Origin: Bifidobacterium mellis
Lineage (GTDB): Bacteria; Actinomycetota; Actinomycetes; Actinomycetales; Bifidobacteriaceae
Assembly (NCBI RefSeq): GCF_000967265.1
Contig: NZ_KQ033885.1
Location: 849,538-913,537 of the forward strand
DNA length: 64,000 nt
Direction of reading: 5' to 3'
Part shown: positions 25,131 to 33,863 of the stretch, piece after piece
Position numbering within the stretch: the stretch's first letter is position 1
Layout of the letters: every line of letters begins with the position of its first letter
The notes under the pieces: generated by a model
The model's database searches: none
What the model was told of the DNA's origin: nothing
What the model saw: only the letters and a program-made list of their open reading frames with translations
Made by a program: the position numbers and the translations under genes

Positions 25131-25808
25131 TTATTTGGAGGAGCTTTGTGGGCTGCCAAGTTCCTTAAGGAAGGAAGCATAGGCCTGGGGGTTGCGATGG
25201 TTTTTACCTGCTTGGACAATCAGCCCGTGATATTCACGCAGATCGTTGAGTGACCATTGATCAACCCGAATAAAATCCGCCTCGTACTCTTCGCCCTCCT
25301 GATATGAACGTAAAGAGGCCCACCTCAGACCGTCCAGCATCCGGCGTGCATAGGCGTCCCAGATGAAGCAGGGCTGGCCGAATGCATAAAGCCGTATGAC
25401 ATCCGCCGTCTCGCGTCCGACTCCGGCAATGGTGAGCAGGCTGTCACGCAGACCTTCATCCGCGCAGTCCTCCACATCGGCCGTTCGGATGCCATGAGCC
25501 AGCAGCCACTGAGCCAGGGCTTTGCAGGTGCGTGCCTTGGCTTTCATAAAGCCGCTTGATCTGATCAGGTTCGTCAGCCTTGTCAGGTCGACGTCGGCCA
25601 TGTTGCAGGGGTTGAGCAGGTTGGCCTTGCGCAGTTGCTCGATGGACATGGCCGCGTTCCCCCAGGCTGTATGCTGGACCAGCACCGCTCCGATCATCAT
25701 TTCGAAGTCAGTCTCTGCCGGCCACCAATTCTGCACTCCCAGACGAGCGAGCAAACGCGAGTACAGCCACTGTGAGCAACCGGCATTTATCCTGCCCGCA
25801 TCGCCCAT
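25131..25808 (-). CDS. HhH-GPD DNA glycosylase, MpgII-like
   Basis: A 225-residue member of the endonuclease III superfamily of base-excision glycosylases. The helix-hairpin-helix is [19 protein letters not shown], and the catalytic Asp follows in [12 protein letters not shown]. The position of the lyase Lys in endonuclease III (GVGRKTA) is Glu here, and the C-terminal four-cysteine iron-sulfur loop is absent. Both point to a monofunctional enzyme such as the 3-methyladenine glycosylase MpgII. The start at 25808 follows GGAGG. It stands alone 64 bases after the HAD gene. Confidence 0.85.
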   Translation of the reverse strand: MGDAGRINAGCSQWLYSRLLARLGVQNWWPAETDFEMMIGAVLVQHTAWGNAAMSIEQLRKANLLNPCNMADVDLTRLTNLIRSSGFMKAKARTCKALAQWLLAHGIRTADVEDCADEGLRDSLLTIAGVGRETADVIRLYAFGQPCFIWDAYARRMLDGLRWASLRSYQEGEEYEADFIRVDQWSLNDLREYHGLIVQAGKNHRNPQAYASFLKELGSPQSSSK

Positions 25809-25872
25809 AACGCCTCCATACGATTCCTGACGCTTTCATGGTAACAGCTGGCTCCAGCCGGTGCGGAGCGAG

Positions 25873-26547
25873 TCAGAGGATGGCAGGCGCCTGGGCGAAG
25901 TCTGTGATAGCGCCATCGGCCTTGGAACGGATAGAATCCCAGTCCTTGGCCGAGGACTGGTCGTACATGGCCCAGACCTTCATCCCAGCGCGCTTGGCCG
26001 AATCGACGGCGACAAGAAGATCCTCGAACACTGTGCAGTGGTCAGGCGCAACGCCCAACATCCGCGAAGCCAGCAGGTAGATTTCCGGCTCCTCCTTGCC
26101 TATGCTTTCGGCGTCATCCACACTGCAGACCTGGTCGAAACAGTCGACCATGCCTGCATGTTTCAGGGCAGCCTGTCGCAGGCGCGGAGGGAGGCTGGTC
26201 GCCACAGCCAGGGCGGCACCGCTGGCCCTCAGCGCTCGCAGGTAATCGAGTGCATGTGGCTTGGGCTGCACAGCCGTGGCGTAGAGCAGGAGCGCGTCCT
26301 GGTTCCACTCCTCAATTAGATCCTCCGAGCGCTCGTCAAGATGGAAGCGGTCGATGGTGTACCTGGCGATGGCGCCGGTCTGCATGGAGGCCACTGCGGA
26401 TGCGTAATCGTCCGGCATGGGGATGTGGCGGCGAGCAAAGAAACGTTGGTCGATTTCCTTCCAGACTCCCATGGAATCCAGAAGTGTGCCGTCCAGGTCG
26501 AAGATGGCGGCCTTGCCAATGTTGACTTTTGTTCTATTTCCGCCCAC
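25873..26547 (-). CDS. HAD-family phosphatase (beta-phosphoglucomutase-like)
   Basis: A 224-residue HAD hydrolase. Motif I is FDLDGTLLDS near residue 16, motif II is AVATSLPPRLR, and motif III with the acidic pair is CTVFEDLLVAVDSAKRAG. A helical cap of about 70 residues lies between motifs I and II, as in subclass IA enzymes. The start is a GTG at 26547 preceded by AGGAG. The substrate is not evident; sugar phosphates are common for this subclass. Confidence 0.88.
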   Translation of the reverse strand: MGGNRTKVNIGKAAIFDLDGTLLDSMGVWKEIDQRFFARRHIPMPDDYASAVASMQTGAIARYTIDRFHLDERSEDLIEEWNQDALLLYATAVQPKPHALDYLRALRASGAALAVATSLPPRLRQAALKHAGMVDCFDQVCSVDDAESIGKEEPEIYLLASRMLGVAPDHCTVFEDLLVAVDSAKRAGMKVWAMYDQSSAKDWDSIRSKADGAITDFAQAPAIL

Positions 26548-26777
26548 GCCGCAAGTTCTCCTATTCGTCGAAGTTATTCATAGTAGCATGATCTCAAATC
26601 ATGTCCGGACCGGCGGCTTAGAGCCAAGGCCCTCCCCAACCAGCCATGGCTTCGGAAAAGTGGGTATGTTCAACAGTTTAGTCTTGCTCCGCAAGTCATC
26701 ATTCCGAGCGATTGTCAAATATTTTGCGCTCAGTGAGTGAAAAGCAGATAAAAGTTGAAGAAAATATACAATATTGG

Positions 26778-26806
26778 TTGAAACAATGTTAGCATGCAAA
26801 TACTAG
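26778..26806 (+). promoter_or_regulatory. Possible promoter for the ArsR-SdpI pair
   Basis: TTGAAA (26778-26783) and TACTAG (26801-26806) are separated by 17 bases, 26 bases upstream of the regulator start at 26832. The -35 box is good, the -10 box weak. An imperfect palindrome around ACAATATTGG covers the same bases and could be the regulator's operator. Confidence 0.35.
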
Positions 26807-26831
26807 AGAAAATCATCGAAAAAGGAGTCTT

Positions 26832-27170
26832 ATGGCTATTCAGGAAACAACAGCGGCTCTGGCTGATCCACTGCGTCGTCGTGTGCTGGATCTCTTGGAA
26901 CAGGGCGGCATGGAGGCCGGACGTCTGGCCGAAAAGCTGGGAATGACGCCATCCAAGCTGTCCTATCATCTGAGGAAGTTGAAAGAAGCAGACCTGATTG
27001 TCGGCCACAAACAGGGCACCAGGGTCATCTACGAACTCAATCTGAGTGTGCTGGACAGCACCATTCAGTGGCTCTACCGCCTGCGGACAAGCGCCAGCGA
27101 CAAGAGAAGTCTGCCCGAGCCGCAGACCGTGAGCAAGGAAACTGGTTCGACGGCGGTTTCTGAGTCCTAA
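26832..27170 (+). CDS. ArsR-family repressor, SdpR-like
   Basis: A 112-residue winged-helix regulator: DPLRRRVLDLLEQGGMEAGR, the recognition helix in LAEKLGMTPSKLSYHLRKL, and the wing with GTRVIYELN. It has no metal-binding Cys pair in the DNA helix, so it is not a metal sensor. The start has AAGGAG upstream. It lies 10 bases ahead of an SdpI-like gene, the same arrangement as sdpR-sdpI of Bacillus subtilis, in which the immunity protein releases the repressor when toxin is present. Confidence 0.9.
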   Translation: MAIQETTAALADPLRRRVLDLLEQGGMEAGRLAEKLGMTPSKLSYHLRKLKEADLIVGHKQGTRVIYELNLSVLDSTIQWLYRLRTSASDKRSLPEPQTVSKETGSTAVSES

Positions 27171-27180
27171 GGAGACTCTC

Positions 27181-27909
27181 ATGGCGGATGGCAGCAAAGC
27201 GGGTCGGTTCGTCCCGACCCTTATCGCGGCTCAGTGGTTGCCGGGGATAATCATGCTGGGCGTAAGCCGCATAGTGGTAAATCGTCTGCCGAATGAAAAC
27301 GTCCCGCTTCATTGGAATGCACAGAACCAGGTGGATCGCTGGGGCTCTCCCCAGGAGCTGGTTTGGATGCCCTGCTTCAGTCTGGTCATTGCGCTGATTT
27401 GGACCATCCTCATGCTCGTCCTGCGCGCATATTTGATTAAACGTGGTGATGAAGCGGGGCATACCTTGACCGTTTTTCTGCTTGGTGGTCTATGCATGCA
27501 GATTGTTTTCGCGGTTTTAGATCTGTTCGAATTAGCTGTTGCTGATCCTCATTGGGGATGGTGGCCGACGGATTTCGGCATTGATAAGGTCGCCATGCTA
27601 TTGACTGGTCTGACTCTCATAGTCATCGGCAATCTTGCTCCTAAAACCAGACCCAACGGCATCAGCGGTTTTCGAGTGCCAGGTGCCTACGCCAGCCGCG
27701 AGGCTTGGCGCCGTTGTCAGCAGTTTGGCGGGGTGCTCTTCATGATTCTGGGCGTGGTCATGATCCTGGCCGCCCTGGCTTATAGCGGAGTCAGGCTCTA
27801 CTGGATCTGTGGAACCGCTCTGGCAATCGTCCTTGTACTCATATGTGCCTATGGTTCATACGCTGGCAGAAAGTATGCCGGGCAGGGAGAACCTATCTAC
27901 CACCGTTAG
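27181..27909 (+). CDS. SdpI-like immunity membrane protein
   Basis: A 242-residue membrane protein with six to seven helices. The N-terminal DUF1648 segment VPLHWNAQNQVDRWGS and the C-terminal IGNLAPKTRPNGISGFRVPG, followed by EAWRRCQQFGGVLF, match the SdpI/YhfL family that protects cells from the SDP killing peptide and can act as signal sensor. It follows its probable repressor by 10 bases. No SDP toxin gene is nearby, so protection against a foreign bacteriocin is the simplest reading. Confidence 0.87.
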   Translation: MADGSKAGRFVPTLIAAQWLPGIIMLGVSRIVVNRLPNENVPLHWNAQNQVDRWGSPQELVWMPCFSLVIALIWTILMLVLRAYLIKRGDEAGHTLTVFLLGGLCMQIVFAVLDLFELAVADPHWGWWPTDFGIDKVAMLLTGLTLIVIGNLAPKTRPNGISGFRVPGAYASREAWRRCQQFGGVLFMILGVVMILAALAYSGVRLYWICGTALAIVLVLICAYGSYAGRKYAGQGEPIYHR

Positions 27910-28355
27910 TTCCTGTATGCAATGCGTGAGCTAAAAGAGACTGTAAATGACAGCTCAGGATACAAGTAAGAACTTCCTGAATCCGTTGAAGGACTCAAAG
28001 CTGATTTAGATCAAATCAAGCACCCGCCAACACGGTCCTTCATCATCAGTATCATTTCACGAGCCAAGCTGCAACAGTCTGGACAGGCAATCTGCTCTCA
28101 CCTTAGAAACTGGAATAACAGACACCGCACAAACCCTGTATTTCATGGCAACATGGTTGAATGCACTCGAAATGAGGACGAAAGCAGTGCGCTCCTATCG
28201 GGGATTGTTGGAGATGTAAGAGCTTTAACATCACCTTTCTCATCTAATTAACCCAATAACGACCGTCTACACACCCGGCGATCTTCTGCGTGCATGCTAT
28301 AAAATTCGTTTAGCTATTTAGTCAGTTTAGATCTCGGGGAAGTTCGTACGTCCTA
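27910..28355. other. Intergenic region without a gene
   Basis: About 440 bases with scattered short frames, none longer than about 25 codons with any support. A frame ending near 28219 reads MATWLNALEMRTKAVRSYRG but has no clear start site. AT-rich composition rises toward the acetyltransferase. Probably a decayed or junction sequence. Confidence 0.4.
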
Positions 28356-28832
28356 TTACCGATCCATAGTCTTGCTTAAATTAAGGAATTCATATACGCC
28401 ATCGTTCGATTTTTGCATTTTAGAACCCGTTATTTTAAATCCTGCGCCCTGATAAGCTTTAATTGCACGTTTATTGAAGCTGGCTACTGAAAGAACAATA
28501 ATTCTATAATTAAAATTATTCTGTATGAATTCTTCGATTCCTTTGACGAAATTTAATCCCAACCCGTGTCCAGTCAAATCCGGTCTCAATCCTAAACCAA
28601 CTTCTACTTTTTCCTCTGATAGCCTTTCCAAGCAAAAATAACCAACCAGTTCATCTTGATCATCCACAACCTGGTAATACTTATCTCCACGCAACTTCGG
28701 AGTGATTATCTCTTCAAGATCCTCTAGATCATTTTCCATATCATAAAAGCTGTATTGGCCACCATAGTGCCATTTTCTAGCGATCTGGTCTGCATTTGCC
28801 TGAGTTAAGTGTGCTATTTTCTTAAATATCAT
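28356..28832 (-). CDS. GNAT-family acetyltransferase
   Basis: A 158-residue acetyl-CoA-dependent acetyltransferase. The CoA-binding core is VGLGLRPDLTGHGLGLNFVKG (the R/Q-x-x-G-x-G/A motif, read as DLTGHGLG), followed by VASFNKRAIKAYQGAGF, the conserved motif B. The start at 28832 follows AAGGAG. Codon use is AT-rich, unlike its neighbours, suggesting transfer. The substrate may be an antibiotic, a ribosomal protein or a small amine; it cannot be told. Confidence 0.87.
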   Translation of the reverse strand: MIFKKIAHLTQANADQIARKWHYGGQYSFYDMENDLEDLEEIITPKLRGDKYYQVVDDQDELVGYFCLERLSEEKVEVGLGLRPDLTGHGLGLNFVKGIEEFIQNNFNYRIIVLSVASFNKRAIKAYQGAGFKITGSKMQKSNDGVYEFLNLSKTMDR

Positions 28833-29029
28833 ATTTACTCCTTACTCAATGTGCAGATTCCGAATTAATATCGGTAGTAATAGTCAAGAGATCTTGTTTA
28901 AGTGACCCAAAGGTTAATCAATAAAACCCGAACTGGGGGACAGACACAAATACTGTCAGCCAAGTTTGCATTGCGAGGCTATTGGAGTGAGATGATCGAT
29001 GTGCTGCGCCCAATCTGCAGGGTTATGGA

Positions 29030-29069
29030 AAGGTCCCTGGGCCGACTAAAGAACTGGCCCAGGGACCTT
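29030..29069 (-). terminator. Terminator after cmk-der
   Basis: Perfect 14-base arms (AAGGTCCCTGGGCC and its complement) with a 12-base loop lie 3 bases after the der stop. On the minus strand the stem is followed by TTTCC, so it likely ends the cmk-der transcript, though the run is short. Confidence 0.75.
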
Positions 29070-29071
29070 CT

Positions 29072-31180
29072 TTATTTGCGCTTCTTTTTCTCGCGTATAT
29101 GCACGGAGATCTGGATGGGAGTGCCCTCGAAACCGAACTCCTCACGCAGGCAGCGTTCCAGATATCGGCGGTAGCCGTGTTCCAGGAAGCCGGTGGCGAA
29201 GATCACGAAACGCGGCGGTCTGGTGGAGGCTTGGGTGGCGAAGAGGATCCTCGGCTGCTTGCCGCCCCGCAGCGGATGCGGGTGTGCAGCCTGAACCTTG
29301 CCCAGGAAGGAGTTGAGCTTGCCGGTCGGTATGCGCTTGTCCCATGATTCCAGAGCGGTGCGCATGGCCTTGGCCAGCCGGTTGGTGTGCCAGCCGGTCT
29401 TGGCGGAAAGGTTGACCCGCTCGGCCCAGGTGACCCGGTCGAACTCGGTCTGCCAGAGCCGCTCAAGACGCTGACGGCCGAAGTCGTCCAACAGATCCCA
29501 CTTGTTGAAGACCAGGACGATGGCCCGGCCCGCATCCACAGCCTGGCTCATGACCTTCAAGTCCTGGTCGGCGATGGGCTGGGAGGCATCGAAGAGGATC
29601 AACGCCAGTTCCGAGCGTTCGATGGCCGCCTGGGTGCGCAGGCTGGAGTAGTATTCGGCACCCGAAATCTTGTGTAGGCGGCGCTTGATGCCGGCGGTGT
29701 CGATGAAGAGCCAGTCCTCGCCGTCCACCTGGACCACCTCGTCGACCGGGTCTCTGGTGGTGCCGGCCACATCGTGGACCACGGCCCGCTCCTCGTGGGC
29801 CAGCTGGTTGAGCAGGGAGGACTTGCCTACGTTGGGCCGGCCGACCAGGGCCACCCGGCGCAGCCCCTCCGGGGTGAGGAATCCCGAGGTCTTCTCGGCC
29901 TTGCCGAGCTCTTCCAGCGCGGCGTCCAGCAGGTCACCTATCCCCCGGCCGTGCATGGCGGAGATGGCATAGGGTTCGCCCAGTCCCAGCTTCCAGAATT
30001 CGGAGGCGGTGTAGTCGGCCATCCGGTCGTCCAGCTTGTTGACAGCCAGGACGACCGGCTTGCCGGCGGCCCGCAGCATGGTGACGATCCGCTCGTCGCT
30101 GGCGGTCAGCCCCACCTGGCCATCCACGACCAGAATGACGGCATCCGCCAGTGATACGGCGACCTGCGCCTGGGAAGCGATGGCGGATTCGATGCCCTCC
30201 ACGTCGCTCTCCCAGCCGCCGGTGTCCACCAGCTTGAACTGGGTGCCGGCCCACTCGGCCTCGTAGCTGACCCGGTCGCGGGTCACGCCAGGGGTGTCCT
30301 CGACCACGGCGGCACGGCGGCCGAGAATCCTGTTGACCAGGGTGGACTTGCCCACGTTGGGCCTTCCCACCACGGCCAGCACGCCTACAGCCTTGGGGCC
30401 CTGGTCCTGGTCATCCTGGTTCTCGGAGCCGCCCTCCAGCAGGGCACGGTCCTCCTCGTCCAGCTCATAGTCGTCCAGGTTCCGGGCGTACTCGTCGTAG
30501 GATTCCTCCTCCATGGCCGAGGAGACCAGATCGATCAGGACCTTCAGGGTCTGCTCGAAGGTCAGATCGGAGTTGTCCACGGTGGTCACCCCGTCGGCGG
30601 CGCTCATGAAGGAGGTGACCTTGGAATCCCGGGCATCCCGGGCGGCCAGATCCTCGGCGCCGGCCGACCCGGACTGGGCCTGGCCGCTGCGACGGGCCTG
30701 ACGGACCTCCTCACGGGCTGTCAGCAGCACACGGACCTGGGCATCCGGGGCCACCACTGTGGTGATGTCACGTCCTTCGGCCACAACGCCCCGCTCCTGG
30801 TCAGCCATGATGGCCCGCTGGGCGGCGATGAGGACATGGCGCACGGCCGGAATCGAAGAGACCACGGAAACATGCTCGGAGACCTTGGTGGAACGTATCT
30901 CTTCATCCACGTCACGGTCGTCAAGGCTGACAGTAGGATGCTCGGGGTCCAGTCCCATAACCAGGTGGCAGCCGGTGATGGAATCGGCCACGGCTTCGGT
31001 GATGGCCCCATGGTCGGGCTGGTCCGCGTCCAGGTCCAGCCCGCGGTCCATGCACCAGAGGGTGACCGCCCGGTACATGGCGCCTGTGTCCAGGTAGGCC
31101 AGTCCGAAATGCTTGGCCAGGGCCCGCGAGGTGGAGGACTTGCCCACTCCCGCAGGGCCATCGATGGCGACGGTGATCAC
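29072..31180 (-). CDS. Cytidylate kinase / GTPase Der fusion
   Basis: A 702-residue bifunctional protein. Residues 1-225 are cytidylate kinase: [16 protein letters not shown]-loop and [14 protein letters not shown], which phosphorylates CMP and dCMP. After an acidic linker ([16 protein letters not shown]) comes Der, with two GTPase domains carrying [10 protein letters not shown] and [10 protein letters not shown], and a KH-like C-terminus. Der acts in assembly of the 50S ribosomal subunit. This fusion is characteristic of Bifidobacterium. It overlaps the rluB stop by 4 bases and is probably translated after it. A good start ATG is at 31180. Confidence 0.95.
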   Translation of the reverse strand: MITVAIDGPAGVGKSSTSRALAKHFGLAYLDTGAMYRAVTLWCMDRGLDLDADQPDHGAITEAVADSITGCHLVMGLDPEHPTVSLDDRDVDEEIRSTKVSEHVSVVSSIPAVRHVLIAAQRAIMADQERGVVAEGRDITTVVAPDAQVRVLLTAREEVRQARRSGQAQSGSAGAEDLAARDARDSKVTSFMSAADGVTTVDNSDLTFEQTLKVLIDLVSSAMEEESYDEYARNLDDYELDEEDRALLEGGSENQDDQDQGPKAVGVLAVVGRPNVGKSTLVNRILGRRAAVVEDTPGVTRDRVSYEAEWAGTQFKLVDTGGWESDVEGIESAIASQAQVAVSLADAVILVVDGQVGLTASDERIVTMLRAAGKPVVLAVNKLDDRMADYTASEFWKLGLGEPYAISAMHGRGIGDLLDAALEELGKAEKTSGFLTPEGLRRVALVGRPNVGKSSLLNQLAHEERAVVHDVAGTTRDPVDEVVQVDGEDWLFIDTAGIKRRLHKISGAEYYSSLRTQAAIERSELALILFDASQPIADQDLKVMSQAVDAGRAIVLVFNKWDLLDDFGRQRLERLWQTEFDRVTWAERVNLSAKTGWHTNRLAKAMRTALESWDKRIPTGKLNSFLGKVQAAHPHPLRGGKQPRILFATQASTRPPRFVIFATGFLEHGYRRYLERCLREEFGFEGTPIQISVHIREKKKRK

Positions 31181-31950
31181 AGTCCGACCTCCTTATCCAG
31201 GGCCTTGATCTCGGTGGCGGAGAGCACCCGGTAGGAGCCCGGACGGATCTCGCCCAGCCGGATGGGGCCGATCTGGGTGCGCACCAGCCTGGTCACCGGG
31301 TAGCCGATGGCGCCGAAAATGCGCCGGACTATCCGGTTCTTGCCCGAATGCAGGACCACCTTGACGATGGTGTGCTCGCGATTGTGGTCGATGATGGCGC
31401 AATGGTCCAGCCGGATGAGGCCGTCGTCCAGCTCCACACCCTGGGTGACCAGCCGTCGGCAGACGTTGCCGCCAATGTGGCCGCTGAGCGTGGCGATGTA
31501 GGTCTTCTCCACCTCGTAACGCGGGTGCATGACGTGCTGGGCCAGCTCCCCGTCGTCGGTCATGAGGATGAGGCCCTCGGAGTCATAGTCCAGCCTGCCC
31601 ATGTGGAAGACGCGCTCGTAGCGGTCCCCGATGATGTCGCGCAGGGTGAACCGACCCTTGGGGTCGTCCATGGTCGAGAGGACCTTGCGGGGCTTGTTCA
31701 GGGCCAGGGTGACGTGCTTGTCGTTCAGATGGATGCGCGATCCATCCACGCGGATCTGCTGATGGGAGGGGTCCACCCGGCTGCCCAGGGTGGTAACCAA
31801 CTTGCCGTCGACCTCGACCCTGCCCTGGGTGATGATTTGTTCGCATTTGCGACGAGAGCCGAATCCGGCCTGGGCCAGCACCTTCTGGAGGCGGATGCCT
31901 TCCTCCCCCTGTTCGCGCGCTCTTATCGCCTGTGTGTATGGATGTGGCAT
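31177..31950 (-). CDS. rluB: Ribosomal pseudouridine synthase RluB/RsuA family
   Basis: A 257-residue enzyme that isomerises uridine in 23S rRNA. An S4 RNA-binding domain ([20 protein letters not shown]) is followed by the catalytic motif [14 protein letters not shown] with the nucleophile Asp, and [17 protein letters not shown] prefer the ATG at 31950, preceded by GGGAG; a frame running to 32022 has no such site. It overlaps cmk-der by 4 bases, forming a ribosome-maturation pair that is conserved in actinobacteria. Confidence 0.92.
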   Translation of the reverse strand: MPHPYTQAIRAREQGEEGIRLQKVLAQAGFGSRRKCEQIITQGRVEVDGKLVTTLGSRVDPSHQQIRVDGSRIHLNDKHVTLALNKPRKVLSTMDDPKGRFTLRDIIGDRYERVFHMGRLDYDSEGLILMTDDGELAQHVMHPRYEVEKTYIATLSGHIGGNVCRRLVTQGVELDDGLIRLDHCAIIDHNREHTIVKVVLHSGKNRIVRRIFGAIGYPVTRLVRTQIGPIRLGEIRPGSYRVLSATEIKALDKEVGL

Positions 31951-32120
31951 CGTTCTCCCAACGTGGCCTGATAGATATGTAACGGATACCGTTCCGGACG
32001 ACCGCAGCCGCCGAAAGGTCATATCATACTATATCGGAGCCTAGGGAAGTGTTGTTGGCTTGCCCTAAGCTTGAAACTGTTATTGCTCATTGTCGTCGAA
32101 GGGATTGCAAGGTGGGGAAC

Positions 32121-33353
32121 ATGACTATGGAAGCAAGTGCTGAGCCGGTCCTCGAACAGGCCGACGGGCAGGTTGCCGCAAAGCCCGTCCGCAGGCGGAT
32201 CAGACCTCGTGATGTTCGTTGGATTCGTGCGGCCGCAGAGTTGGCGGGAACCTTCCTGATCTGCGCGGTCATCTACCTGTCCTACAGCTTCGGCCAGCTG
32301 GTCATGGGCCAGCCCAGCGTGGTGCTGCCGGTCTTGGGTACCGCTCTGACCTACCTGGTCGTGACGGCCATGCTGGGAGGTGTCTCCGGCGGACACTTCA
32401 ACCCCGCCGTGACCGTGGCTGCCATGTTCACCTCGCAGATCAGCATGGTGGACGGATTGATCTACATCGTCGCCCAGGTGATCGGCGCTATTGGCGCCGG
32501 TGCACTCGCAGTCGCCCTTATTCCTGTCAGCAAGTCCGTGCCGGACAGGACCTGGCTCATGTTCTCGGTCAACGGTTTTTCCGGCGGATCACCCGCTGCA
32601 GCCACCCTGGGCCAGCAGCACATCGCCTTCGGGGCGCCCATGGCCATCGTGGTTGAGCTGATCGGCTGCATGATCGTGGTGGCTGCGGCCATCACCACCC
32701 TGCGCTCCGACGGCCGCGCCCGCCGCAACCATGCTCTCTATACCGGGCTGGCCTACGGCGTCGGCGTGCTGGTCACCTACCCCATCACCTGCTCGGGACT
32801 GAACCCGGCTCGCTCCACCGGCATCGCCATCTTCGCCCAGTCCAAGCACATGGCCGTCAGCCCGATCTCCCAGCTCTGGCTCTTCTGGATCTGCCCCCTG
32901 CTGGCTGCATCCCTGGTGGCCCTGGTCATCATCGTGACCAGCATCATCACCGACAACATGGCCATGCATGCCATGGGTATCGCCACTGACGCCCAGCCGG
33001 TTGCACAGGCACAAACACACGCTGACGCCTTCGCTGCTACAGGTGCGCAGACACAGGATCAATCCGCCCAGGCCAATCCTGCTCCGGTTCAAAACACTGC
33101 CGCTGATGCAGCAGATGCTGCAGACACGGCCGCCCCCGCAGACACCACGGCTCAGGCTGTCGATGTATCGGCTCTATCAGATACTGATGCAGGGCAGGAT
33201 GCCGATGCCGGTAAGCAGGCTGATGGTGGCCAGGATGAGGTTGCCCCAGTCGATGCAGGGACCATTCCCGATCTGCAGGTCGAGCCCCTTCACACCGCTT
33301 CCGAAAACGAAGAGGGTGACGAGGAACCCAAAGACAAGCCTACCGAAGGCTGA
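32121..33353 (+). CDS. Aquaporin/MIP-family channel with acidic tail
   Basis: A 410-residue membrane channel. The two pore motifs are GGHFNPAVTVA and CSGLNPARSTGIAI, each with the NPA triplet, in a six-helix MIP fold of about 250 residues, so water or glycerol conduction is expected. After residue 280 a long low-complexity tail rich in Ala, Asp, Gln and Thr (AADAADTAAPADTTAQ) follows, which is unusual for this family. The start at 32121 follows AAGGTGGGGA. It is the only plus-strand gene in this part, between two minus-strand genes. Confidence 0.9.
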   Translation: MTMEASAEPVLEQADGQVAAKPVRRRIRPRDVRWIRAAAELAGTFLICAVIYLSYSFGQLVMGQPSVVLPVLGTALTYLVVTAMLGGVSGGHFNPAVTVAAMFTSQISMVDGLIYIVAQVIGAIGAGALAVALIPVSKSVPDRTWLMFSVNGFSGGSPAAATLGQQHIAFGAPMAIVVELIGCMIVVAAAITTLRSDGRARRNHALYTGLAYGVGVLVTYPITCSGLNPARSTGIAIFAQSKHMAVSPISQLWLFWICPLLAASLVALVIIVTSIITDNMAMHAMGIATDAQPVAQAQTHADAFAATGAQTQDQSAQANPAPVQNTAADAADAADTAAPADTTAQAVDVSALSDTDAGQDADAGKQADGGQDEVAPVDAGTIPDLQVEPLHTASENEEGDEEPKDKPTEG

Positions 33354-33383
33354 ACTTAGCAGGACCGAAAAGCCTGAGAGGGG

Positions 33384-33731
33384 TCACAGCAGCAGCTGAA
33401 TGCTGAAGTAGGTGACCAGGAGGCCGATGCCCAGGGCGATGCTGATGAAGGCGTCGAAGGGCACCGACCGCACCTTCCAGGGGCTGCGATCCTTGAGAAT
33501 CAGCCGCAGGGCGCCGCAAACCAGGGCCGCGATGGATACCAGTCCAGTCGCGGCCCAGGTGTATCCACAGAAGGCCACGAGCGCGGCGACCAGCACCACC
33601 GTAAAAATGATCCCCTCACATACAGGACGGCCTTCCTGGGCCTCAGAGACGAAGGGATGACCTCGGCCTGATGTCTTGGGCGGCTGCGGGGGCTTGAGGT
33701 CCGGGTTCTCGGCCTTATCTGCGTCTGTCAT
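33384..33731 (-). CDS. Small three-helix membrane protein (DUF3017-like)
   Basis: A 115-residue protein with a Pro-rich cytoplasmic N-terminus and three hydrophobic segments (GIIFTVVLVAALVAFCGY, ATGLVSIAALVCGALRL, AFISIALGIGLLVTYFS). Between the last two is RSVPFDA, the kind of motif seen in DUF3017 proteins, which lie near purH in other actinobacteria. The start at 33731 follows AGGAG. The role is unknown. Confidence 0.7.
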   Translation of the reverse strand: MTDADKAENPDLKPPQPPKTSGRGHPFVSEAQEGRPVCEGIIFTVVLVAALVAFCGYTWAATGLVSIAALVCGALRLILKDRSPWKVRSVPFDAFISIALGIGLLVTYFSIQLLL

Positions 33732-33792
33732 GCTCTCCTGCCTCTGCACTTGCTCTGCAGGTTCGAGCCTACCAGCGCTGCAGACGCAAAGC

Positions 33793-33832
33793 GACCGTGC
33801 CGCCATCGCCCTTGGACGATGATGGCACGGTC
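33793..33832 (-). terminator. Possible terminator after the aldehyde dehydrogenase gene
   Basis: A 15-base stem with two mismatches (left GACCGTGCCGCCATC, right GATGATGGCACGGTC) lies 31 bases after the dehydrogenase stop. There is no run of Us on the minus strand, so it may be only a weak terminator. Confidence 0.5.
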
Positions 33833-33863
33833 ACTGTTCCAACAAGGAGCCAGAGCTGTCCGA

